Below the pieces are notes generated by a model, which ran no database searches, was not told the DNA's origin, and worked only from the letters and a program-made list of their open reading frames with translations. 6,386 nt of DNA from CAZQAA01 sp964591255 (GTDB taxonomy: Bacteria; Desulfobacterota; DSM-4660; Desulfatiglandales; Desulfatiglandaceae): assembly GCA_964591255.1 (NCBI GenBank), contig CAZQAA010000013.1, forward strand, positions 1 to 6,386, given 5' to 3'. The position numbers and the translations under genes were made by a program. Shown piece by piece: positions 1-4,952 of this stretch. How positions within the stretch are numbered: the first letter of the stretch is position 1; every line of letters starts with the position of its first letter.

Positions 1-351
1 GCCGCAACCGGTGCATTTTTCCATATCTATATAACGCGGCTTCTGCAGGACTCTGGCGCTGAAGTGTCCCTCGCTTCCCTCAAGATCAAGGAACTCTGTG
101 TTTGTCAAAAGTTCAATGTTCAAATGCCGGCCGACCTCGACCAGTTTGGGAGAGATAATTCACATTGCACAGTCATTGGTGGGAAATGTCTTGTCCAACT
201 GTGACATCAATCCACCAATAGCCGATGATGTCTCAACGAGGTAAACATAATAACCCGAATTGGCAAGATCGAGGGCGGACTGCATCCCTGCGATGCCGCC
301 TCCAACTACCATTACAGAACCGATCCGACTCTTTACTTCACTGCTGGCCAT
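1..351 (-). CDS. hdrA: HdrA-like FAD/iron-sulfur electron-transfer subunit, selenoprotein, 5' part only
   Basis: This is the N-terminal 117 codons of a heterodisulfide reductase subunit A-type flavoprotein, running off the left edge. Residues 13-22 hold the FAD-binding Rossmann motif VVGGGIAG, followed by the family signature around DKTFPTNDCAM (about residues 53-63). The next codon is TGA (160-162). Translation through it continues in the same frame with IISPKLVEVGRH and ends at the window edge in YIDMEKCTGCG, the start of a ferredoxin-type 4Fe-4S motif. Cys-type family members have Cys at the TGA position, so residue 64 is read as selenocysteine; a hairpin follows the codon. The ATG at 349-351 has a GAGAGG Shine-Dalgarno 9 nt upstream. 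The protein starts directly with the FAD domain, so it is the short HdrA form. HdrA proteins carry electrons in cytoplasmic complexes, often flavin-based electron-bifurcating ones with HdrBC and MvhD. It lies 24 nt after the metF-like gene, in the same operon. Partners beyond the edge are unknown. Confidence 0.92.
121..148 (-). promoter_or_regulatory. Candidate bacterial SECIS hairpin after the hdrA UGA
   Basis: Eleven nt after the UGA on the minus strand, CAAA pairs with UUUG. An upper stem of six pairs, CUGGUC with GGCCGG (two of them G-U), is separated from it by a 2-nt CA bulge, and the apical loop is GAGGUC. The distance of 11 nt from UGA to the helix and the GGUC in the loop resemble the E. 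coli fdhF SECIS, whose loop contains AGGUCU. The element would recruit SelB with Sec-tRNA. The pairing was done by eye, with no folding energy calculated. Confidence 0.75.
160..162 (-). other. In-frame UGA read as selenocysteine (residue 64 of HdrA)
   Basis: The + strand tca at 160-162 is TGA in the hdrA frame. The codons before it encode TNDCAM and those after it encode IISPKLVE, both typical of HdrA, where Cys is the usual residue at this spot. There is no frameshift or loss of conservation downstream. Selenocysteine-containing HdrA proteins are established in sulfate-reducing Desulfobacterota and some methanogens. The Sec call itself is inference from sequence. Confidence 0.88.
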
Positions 352-375
352 TATTATTTTCCTCTCTATCAGGGT

Positions 376-1251
376 TTAAAGTTTTGCTTGATCCAAGATC
401 ATGGGAAGCTTGTCCTCCCACCCAACGGTTGAAATCATAACCCCTGCCATGCCCATCTCTTTTAGATGTCCAACAAGCTCAGCCGCTATGGCTACACATT
501 GCTTCAACTTGTCAGGAGCCTTTTGAATGCCCCTTATGAGGTCTGCCGGGATTGAGATGTTCTTGATATTTCTGTCGATATATCTGGCCATGCCGGCGGA
601 TTTCAACAGAAGCACGGTAGGTATTATGGCAACCTTATCCATGTCGATCCTTTTGATAAACTGAGCGAATCGGTGGATATCAAATACAGGAGGAGTTATG
701 GCGAACCGAATCCCCAGATCGATCATTTTTGAAAGGTTTTCTATTTCTATATCAAGGACTCCGCCAAGGGCTCCGGCATTTATACTGGACCCCACACAAA
801 ATCTTGGGGCTCCCTTCAGATCTATTCCTGCCATATCCTTACCGTCCTGCAGTTTCTGAATTACCTCCAACAATTCAGTCAGCTCCAGATCAAAAACATC
901 CCTTGCCTTGGGATGATCACCGTACCTGATATCCTCGCCAGGAACGGCCATGATATTAGATATCCCAAGGGCACCGGCAGAAAGGATATCTGCTTGAAGT
1001 GCCAATCGGTTCCGGTCTCGACAACACACCTGAAAGACCGGTTCAAATCCATGCCTTTGGAGGAAGGCGCACCCTCCCAAAGAACTTGCCTTCATCACGG
1101 CACTGCCCATTTCAGGGACAACAATGGCATCAACACGGCCCTTTATGAGATTTGCATTTGCCAGAAGAGCAGAAAAATCACTCCCTTTTGGTGGATCGAA
1201 CTCCCCTAATACCACGAATTCGCCTGCTTTCATCTTTGCTTCGAACGACAT
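376..1251 (-). CDS. MetF-like 5,10-methylenetetrahydrofolate reductase family protein (divergent folate site)
   Basis: A 291-aa TIM-barrel flavoprotein of the MetF family, close to the length of acetogen-type MetF. Family signatures are GEFDPPKG at 16-23 with E17 matching the catalytic Glu28 of E. coli MetF, VCCRDRN at 75-81, GDHPKARDVFDLE at about 111-123, KSAGMARY at 217-224 and VGWED near the C terminus. True MetF reduces methylene-THF to methyl-THF in the Wood-Ljungdahl or methionine pathways. Three positions that contact folate in E. coli MetF seem changed here: Thr59 to P46, Asp120 to E106 and Gln183 to P187. The substrate may therefore differ, and no gene symbol is given. The chosen ATG (1249-1251) has a strong GGAGG at 1261-1265 with 9-nt spacing; an upstream extension to 1326 would overlap the preceding gene and looks unlike the family. 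It sits between a receiver protein and hdrA, an arrangement like acetogen metF-hdr operons, suggesting redox coupling to HdrA. Confidence 0.9.
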   Translation of the reverse strand: MSFEAKMKAGEFVVLGEFDPPKGSDFSALLANANLIKGRVDAIVVPEMGSAVMKASSLGGCAFLQRHGFEPVFQVCCRDRNRLALQADILSAGALGISNIMAVPGEDIRYGDHPKARDVFDLELTELLEVIQKLQDGKDMAGIDLKGAPRFCVGSSINAGALGGVLDIEIENLSKMIDLGIRFAITPPVFDIHRFAQFIKRIDMDKVAIIPTVLLLKSAGMARYIDRNIKNISIPADLIRGIQKAPDKLKQCVAIAAELVGHLKEMGMAGVMISTVGWEDKLPMILDQAKL

Positions 1252-1265
1252 TACGTGAAACCTCC
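1252..1265 (-). promoter_or_regulatory. Ribosome binding site fixing the metF-like start
   Basis: On the minus strand GGAGG (1261-1265) lies 9 nt before the ATG at 1249-1251. It falls just after the stop codon of the receiver gene (1268-1270). This favours the internal ATG over the longer frame that opens at 1326. Confidence 0.8.
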
Positions 1266-1267
1266 AG

Positions 1268-1642
1268 TTAATTGGATGACTTATTGATCGCGTTTGAAAT
1301 CGCCATCTCGAGATCCTGCGTTCCAAATGACTTTATGTGATAGAAAAATATCCTTTGGTGCCTTACTTTGCTCTCAAATTCCGGTGTATTTACTTCAGCG
1401 CATATGATAACAGGAAGATTTTCCTCCATACCTTTTATGATAGAAATAAAGCCCACATCCTCGCCAAGCAATGCGGCGTCCAGAACTAAAACATCCACCC
1501 TTTGGTTTTGAATCGTCAAGAGAGTATTTTCGAGTGTATTAACCCTTACTGTGCTAAAATCTTCCCGGCTGAGAAAACCTTCCAACTCGGATAAAAGCAC
1601 ATCATCCGGTTCCGCAATAAGTATTATCTTGTCAGTATGCAT
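1268..1642 (-). CDS. Stand-alone response-regulator receiver-like protein
   Basis: A 124-aa single-domain protein with the alternating beta/alpha pattern of CheY-like receivers and no output domain. Counting from the ATG at 1640-1642, strand 1 is KIILIAEPDD with an acidic pair at 13-14 (D13, D14). Strand 3 is VDVLVLDAAL with the likely phospho-acceptor D55. Strand 4 is LPVIICAE, where the usual Thr/Ser switch residue appears to be Ala (about residue 82). Strand 5 is IFFYHIKSF with the conserved Lys at 104. The acidic pocket and Lys are kept, so phosphorylation is possible, but signalling may be atypical. A longer form starting at TTG 1666 adds eight residues and has no convincing Shine-Dalgarno, whereas the ATG has AGGG 5 nt upstream. 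It ends 16 nt before the metF-like gene and heads the leftward operon. A role in controlling or docking to the MetF/HdrA proteins is inference; no kinase gene is visible. Confidence 0.75.
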   Translation of the reverse strand: MHTDKIILIAEPDDVLLSELEGFLSREDFSTVRVNTLENTLLTIQNQRVDVLVLDAALLGEDVGFISIIKGMEENLPVIICAEVNTPEFESKVRHQRIFFYHIKSFGTQDLEMAISNAINKSSN

Positions 1643-1823
1643 CCAAACCCTGATCCTATGTTTCAATCTGTCTGTTCTGCCAGGAAGGTAAAAAAGTCGA
1701 TTCAGTCCCTCACCCTAACTAAGTGGATCTATCCGCAAGTTTCATGCCTGCCAGCTAGTAAAAGCCCGATTACAATATAGTAAAGATACAATCATCACAT
1801 CCTTGATCAGGCACAACACCTTT

Positions 1824-1852
1824 AATTTAATATGTAAAACATATAACGCCAA
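1824..1852 (-). promoter_or_regulatory. Weak candidate sigma-70 promoter for the leftward operon
   Basis: On the minus strand, TTGGCG (1847-1852) and TAAATT (1824-1829) are 17 bp apart, each matching four of six consensus positions. The spacer contains the palindrome ATATGT-AAA-ACATAT (1830-1844), a possible operator. In AT-rich DNA such matches arise often, so this is only a candidate. The leader to the receiver gene would be about 175 nt. Confidence 0.25.
1830..1844. repeat. Palindrome ATATGT-N3-ACATAT
   Basis: Perfect 6-bp arms with a 3-nt spacer, upstream of the leftward operon and inside a weak promoter candidate. It has the size of a dimeric regulator half-site pair. The binding protein is unknown. 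Confidence 0.4.
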
Positions 1853-1944
1853 AAAATATTGATGGAATACTTCATTATTTCGTATGGCTGAAAAGGGACT
1901 GGAAAAAGGAAAATATCTGCAGTCTAAAACCGGACAAACGGGGC

Positions 1945-1998
1945 ATTTTGTAACAACATGTAAACAATAATCGATATAACATATTGTTAATACAAAAT
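1945..1998. repeat. Long imperfect inverted repeat
   Basis: The left arm 1945-1961 (ATTTTGTAACAACATGT) is nearly complementary to the right arm 1979-1998. Seven outer pairs are perfect, then there is a 3-nt bulge in the right arm, then nine of ten inner pairs; the loop is 17 nt. The single mismatch becomes a G-U pair in a minus-strand transcript. It could be a leader hairpin or a pair of operator sites. The sequence is AT-rich, which lowers its significance. Confidence 0.45.
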
Positions 1999-2019
1999 AA
2001 GCCCTGAAATGGGAAAAAA

Positions 2020-2035
2020 TGTAACAAATGTTACA
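2020..2035. repeat. Perfect 16-bp palindromic operator candidate TGTAACA-AA-TGTTACA
   Basis: Perfect 7-bp arms with a 2-bp spacer, in the middle of the divergent intergenic region. It fits the TGT-N10-ACA pattern of NifA-type enhancer sites and the GTA-N8-TAC pattern of Crp/Fnr-family regulators, but neither assignment is supported by other evidence here. Related GTAACA copies occur at 1950-1955 and 2128-2133, the latter followed by TGTTGAC as an imperfect second palindrome. No clear sigma-54 promoter was seen nearby. Confidence 0.55.
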
Positions 2036-2090
2036 AAACTACCCTTGCCATTTCATATCCATAATCACTAGAAGGCCAGACACAAAAAAA

Positions 2091-2126
2091 GAAATATTTC
2101 CATTTGATCCTAACAGCGAAATATTT
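2091..2126. repeat. Two GAAATATTT boxes, 27 bp apart
   Basis: GAAATATTTC at 2091-2100 is a perfect 10-bp palindrome. GAAATATTT recurs at 2118-2126. The 27-bp start-to-start spacing is about 2.5 helical turns. Possible tandem regulator sites, or chance in AT-rich DNA. Confidence 0.35.
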
Positions 2127-2242
2127 GGTAACAATTATGTTGACTAAACCGGATTAGCACTTTGAAACAGTCAATTATCTACTAGCTCCTGGAATACATA
2201 GACACAGCTTCAAACAATAAAGCCACTGAGTATTGTTTTTTG

Positions 2243-2272
2243 TTGACATAGATACGGTGGGGAACATATGAT
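2243..2272 (+). promoter_or_regulatory. Strong sigma-70-type promoter for the marR-led operon
   Basis: A perfect -35 TTGACA (2243-2248) and a five-of-six -10 TATGAT (2267-2272) are separated by 18 bp. Transcription would start near 2279-2280, giving a leader of about 50 nt before the marR ATG at 2331. This is the best promoter match in the window. Confidence 0.75.
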
Positions 2273-2283
2273 TTGTTTACAAA
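2272..2283. promoter_or_regulatory. Candidate MarR operator TTTGT-TT-ACAAA
   Basis: A perfect 5-bp inverted repeat overlaps the end of the -10 box and the expected start of transcription. A repressor bound here would block the promoter. MarR regulators usually bind palindromes near their own promoter, so autoregulation is likely, but the actual site is inferred. Confidence 0.45.
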
Positions 2284-2330
2284 CATTTTTTGTGCTTGCA
2301 ATATGTATGTCAATAATATGAGGTGCGGTT

Positions 2331-2780
2331 ATGGATATGGTTTTTAAAGACTGCCTTTGTTTTTCAGTGGGTCGGATATCCAGAAAGCTAAACAAGGTAA
2401 CAAAAGAAAGCATAGCTTCCTACGGTCTGACCACATCCCAGTTTTTCATGTTGATAGCCCTTTATGAAGAAAACGGGATTCTTATAAGCAAACTGGCAGA
2501 AAAGGTGGCCCTTGACAGGGCCACATTAACAGGCCTGGTAGATCGGTTAGAGCGGGATGGTCTTGTTAAAAGAACAAACGACCCCAATGATCGAAGGGCC
2601 ATAAAAATTTATCTGACGGACAAAGCAGAGGACCTGAGGCACGACCTCCTTGAGATTTACCACAAAAACAACAGTATGTTCCTTTCCATCCTCTCACCAA
2701 AGGAACGTCAAACCTTTGAGGCGGTCGTGGAAAAACTTGATCGGGCACAGTTCATGCTGCATCCCGGCCCTGATGGCTGA
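2331..2780 (+). CDS. MarR-family transcriptional regulator
   Basis: A 149-aa winged helix-turn-helix protein of normal MarR length. It has an N-terminal dimerisation helix (about residues 5-30), and a scaffold helix at about 34-45 (TSQFFMLIALYEENG). The recognition region is SKLAEKVALDRATLTGLVDRLERDGLV (about 54-80), and the wing RTNDPNDRRAIKIYLT (about 81-96) carries the DxR-type wing residues typical of the family. The C-terminal helices complete the dimer interface. MarR proteins are mostly cytoplasmic repressors released by small, often aromatic or acyl-type ligands. The start has GAGGTG at 2320-2325, 5 nt before ATG 2331; a second ATG at 2337 is less well placed. It is the first gene after a strong promoter and 80 bp before the acyl-CoA synthetase genes, so it probably regulates itself and the genes downstream. 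The ligand is unknown. Confidence 0.93.
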   Translation: MDMVFKDCLCFSVGRISRKLNKVTKESIASYGLTTSQFFMLIALYEENGILISKLAEKVALDRATLTGLVDRLERDGLVKRTNDPNDRRAIKIYLTDKAEDLRHDLLEIYHKNNSMFLSILSPKERQTFEAVVEKLDRAQFMLHPGPDG

Positions 2781-2860
2781 TAGTCTGTGGATGCAATATT
2801 GAAAAAAAATCACATGAACCTTGGTTTTTTTGAAAGGGGAACGCCACAGGGGAAATTTGT
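2781..2860 (+). other. marR to acyl-CoA synthetase spacer without visible terminator
   Basis: The 80-bp gap holds the 8-bp palindrome CAATATTG (2794-2801) and a T-rich run (2825-2831), but no GC-rich stem before the T run, so no intrinsic terminator is supported. CTGTGG (2785-2790) is complementary to CCACAG (2844-2849), which touches the AGGGGA ribosome site of the next gene, a weak hint of a leader structure. Read-through from marR is the simplest view. Confidence 0.4.
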
Positions 2861-4264
2861 ATGACAACAGAGAAAAAAGAAAGGATGACGAGGTTGTTTG
2901 CCCCAAAATCGGTAGCAGTGATCGGGGCATCGGAAAAGTTTGACAAATTGGGTTTTCATGTGATGAAGAGCCTTACCAAGGGAGGGTATGGAGGGGTGAT
3001 CATCCCGGTCAATCCCGGTGCTGATACAATAATGGGCATCAAGGTATTCAAATCCATGTTGGATTACGAGGGTATCATTGACCTTGCAATAATTGTAGTA
3101 CCGGCCAAATTTGTTCCCCAGGTCATTGATGAATGCGCTAAAAAAGGCGTGGGAGGCATTGTCCTTATCACTGCCGGTTTCAGGGAAATCGATGATCCTG
3201 ATGGCGCCGTCCTCCAGAAAAAACTGGCTGAAAAGGCAGATGGTTACGGCATACCTGTAATTGGACCAAACACCTTTGGGATCGTAAATCGCCATCATGA
3301 CCTTAATGCATCATTTACTCCGGAATTTTCCCTGCTGAACAAGGGCAAAATTTCACTTGTAAGCCAGAGCGGGGGGATGTCACATCTGTTAAGTTTTATG
3401 GCCATAAGGAATGATATCGGTTTTGGCAAGATAATCGGGCTTGGCAACCGTTTAAACGTTGATTTCATGGAGATGGTCGAGTTTCTCATGGATGACGCTG
3501 ACACCGATGTGATTGCCCTCTATATGGAGGGGATAGACACACCGGTGCCCTTAATGGAGGCAATAAAAAGTCGTCACGGCAAAAAACCTATTGTGGCCTA
3601 CAAGACCGGAAGTTCAAAGGTAGGGAATATGGCCTCGAGGTCTCACACAGGATCTCTAGCCGGTATGCATGATATCTATACCGGAGCATTCAGACAGGCA
3701 GGTGTGGTGGTGGTTGACGAAGCCGAGACCTTTCTGGATGTGGCAAAGGCCATGACTGCAAAGTCATTTCCAAGAGGTCCAAATATAGCCGTACTTTCGG
3801 GGCAGGCCGGTCCCGGCATGGCCGCCTGTGATGCTGCGGAAATGAACGGCCTGGAGTTGACACGATTTAGCCAACAAACCCAGGAAAAGATAAACGAGCT
3901 CCTTCCCCCTTTGGCCCTTAGGACAAACCCGGTTGATATGGGACCGGCCTGGTATGACGGCCCGGCAACCACAGAAATAGTCAAGGCGGCCATGCTGGAT
4001 GAGAATGTCGATGGTGTCATTCTCCTTATCATGTATGCATCGGCAAACCTGAAGTCTGTTCACGGCATCAGCGATATGCTTATTGAATGGAATCAGAAAA
4101 AACCAATAATCACCTGCATATCCGCTCCGCCAGGGATCTGGGATAGAGAGCTTGACAAGTTGGATCAAGAAGGGGCGATTTCCAATTATCCTACCCCCGA
4201 AAGGGCGGCAAGGGTCCTTGCCCGCCTTTGGGAATATAAAAAACAACAAGACAGCCTGGAGTAA
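2861..4264 (+). CDS. NDP(ADP)-forming acyl-CoA synthetase, alpha subunit
   Basis: A 467-aa protein of the succinyl-CoA synthetase superfamily, matching stand-alone alpha subunits of archaeal/bacterial ADP-forming acetate/acyl-CoA synthetases. The CoA-binding Rossmann domain begins with SVAVIGAS (17-24). GPNTFG at 135-140 and VSQSGG at 167-172 mark the next ligase domain. RSHTGSLAG carries H262, expected to be the phosphohistidine that relays phosphate to ADP. The C-terminal third (about 305-460) is a second ligase-type domain with NPVDMGP at 356-362. The reversible reaction is acyl-CoA + ADP + Pi to acid + CoA + ATP in the cytoplasm, conserving energy during amino acid or organic acid breakdown. 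The ATG has AGGGGA 7 nt upstream. The beta gene follows after 3 nt, so the two subunits are translationally coupled. The acyl substrate (acetyl, branched, aryl) cannot be told from sequence. Confidence 0.92.
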   Translation: MTTEKKERMTRLFAPKSVAVIGASEKFDKLGFHVMKSLTKGGYGGVIIPVNPGADTIMGIKVFKSMLDYEGIIDLAIIVVPAKFVPQVIDECAKKGVGGIVLITAGFREIDDPDGAVLQKKLAEKADGYGIPVIGPNTFGIVNRHHDLNASFTPEFSLLNKGKISLVSQSGGMSHLLSFMAIRNDIGFGKIIGLGNRLNVDFMEMVEFLMDDADTDVIALYMEGIDTPVPLMEAIKSRHGKKPIVAYKTGSSKVGNMASRSHTGSLAGMHDIYTGAFRQAGVVVVDEAETFLDVAKAMTAKSFPRGPNIAVLSGQAGPGMAACDAAEMNGLELTRFSQQTQEKINELLPPLALRTNPVDMGPAWYDGPATTEIVKAAMLDENVDGVILLIMYASANLKSVHGISDMLIEWNQKKPIITCISAPPGIWDRELDKLDQEGAISNYPTPERAARVLARLWEYKKQQDSLE

Positions 4265-4267
4265 ACC

Positions 4268-4942
4268 ATGGAGATCATAAATAAGGCAATCAAGGAAGGC
4301 AGAAAGATGCTGTCAGAATATGAGTCCAAACGTGTCCTAGATGCGTATGACATTCCCATCACTCGGGAGGCGCTAATCGCAAACAGGGATGAGCTTTTGA
4401 ATGCCACGCATGACATGGGCTACCCGGTGGTGCTTAAAGCTTGTTCCCCAGAAATAGCCCACAAGACGGAAAAAGGCTTGATTGTCCCTGATATCAGGAC
4501 TGACAGGGAAGCCGAAGAGGCATTTGAAGGGCTTAATCAAAAAATGGAGGGCCTGTCAGATGGTATGGTCCTTGTACAGGAAATGGTGAGTGGCAAGCGA
4601 GAATTAATGGTAGGACTCATCCGTGATCAGCAATTCGGACCTTGCGTCATGTTCGGGCTCGGGGGAATATTCAGCGAGATATTAAAAGACGTATCCTTTC
4701 GCTTGGCTCCCCTTACAAAAAAGGATGCCATTGAGATGATGAATGAGATAAACGGGCAGAAGATACTGGAAGATATCCGTGGAATGGGTCCTGTAAACAA
4801 AGAGAGTCTGGCAAGTATAATAATGAAGTTGGGGAGAATAGGACTGGAAAACGAACGGATACAGGAAATTGACATAAACCCTGTCATCATTGCCGGCACC
4901 GAGCCTATAGCCGTAGATGCCCTTATTATCCTTGACTCATAA
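4268..4942 (+). CDS. NDP(ADP)-forming acyl-CoA synthetase, beta subunit (ATP-grasp)
   Basis: A 224-aa ATP-grasp subunit of the usual length for separate beta chains. It starts with a helical lid (LSEYESKRVLDAYDIPIT, about 15-32). GYPVVLKACSPEIAHKTEKG holds K57, an ATP-binding lysine, and H65, matching the second phosphohistidine of the two-histidine relay in ADP-forming enzymes. GLGGIFSEILKDVSFRLAPL (130-149) and EIDINPV (200-206) are the conserved nucleotide/Mg-binding segments. Together with the alpha subunit it transfers phosphate between H262 of alpha and ADP. Family members usually have a glycine pair after HK-S/T-D; here the stretch reads HKTEKGLI, a small deviation. GGAG at 4258-4261, at the very end of the alpha gene, serves as its ribosome site. 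The decarboxylase gene follows 10 nt after its stop. Confidence 0.92.
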   Translation: MEIINKAIKEGRKMLSEYESKRVLDAYDIPITREALIANRDELLNATHDMGYPVVLKACSPEIAHKTEKGLIVPDIRTDREAEEAFEGLNQKMEGLSDGMVLVQEMVSGKRELMVGLIRDQQFGPCVMFGLGGIFSEILKDVSFRLAPLTKKDAIEMMNEINGQKILEDIRGMGPVNKESLASIIMKLGRIGLENERIQEIDINPVIIAGTEPIAVDALIILDS

Positions 4943-4952
4943 GACAAATAAC

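Larger units (their letters stand above)
1643..2242. other. Long AT-rich divergent intergenic region
   Basis: No convincing gene was found on either strand in this stretch between the two divergent operons. Short frames here lack family character and ribosome sites. It must hold the promoter of the leftward operon. It contains several palindromes and repeats listed separately: ATATGT/ACATAT at 1830-1844, a long imperfect inverted repeat at 1945-1998, a perfect 16-bp TGTAACA/TGTTACA palindrome at 2020-2035, and paired AAATATTT boxes at 2091-2126. A small RNA or long leader cannot be excluded. Confidence 0.6.

Noticed and set aside
160..351. Stand-alone 63-aa gene or hdrA pseudogene ended by TGA
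   Set aside because: The same frame continues beyond the TGA with conserved HdrA sequence to the window edge, and a SECIS-like hairpin follows.
913..1209. Plus-strand frame opposite the metF-like gene
   Set aside because: Antisense to a well-supported gene and no family resemblance.
1252..1326. N-terminal extension of the metF-like gene to 1326
   Set aside because: It overlaps the receiver gene, its sequence is Arg/Trp-rich and unlike MetF, and the ATG at 1249-1251 has a strong GGAGG.
1643..1666. TTG start for the receiver gene at 1666
   Set aside because: No good Shine-Dalgarno; the ATG at 1640-1642 has AGGG upstream and begins right before the first receiver strand.
2210..2413. Minus-strand 67-aa frame over the marR promoter
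   Set aside because: It covers the marR promoter and gene start, has low-complexity composition and no recognisable domain.
2815..2832. Intrinsic terminator between marR and the synthetase genes
   Set aside because: The stem AACC/GGTT has only a 2-nt loop and four pairs, so it cannot form a stable hairpin before the T run.
2810..3298. Long minus-strand frame opposite the acyl-CoA synthetase alpha gene
   Set aside because: Opposite a clear gene, with no recognisable family or ribosome site; a mirror of codon bias. The same applies to 3676-4032, 3764-4249 and 4627-4947.
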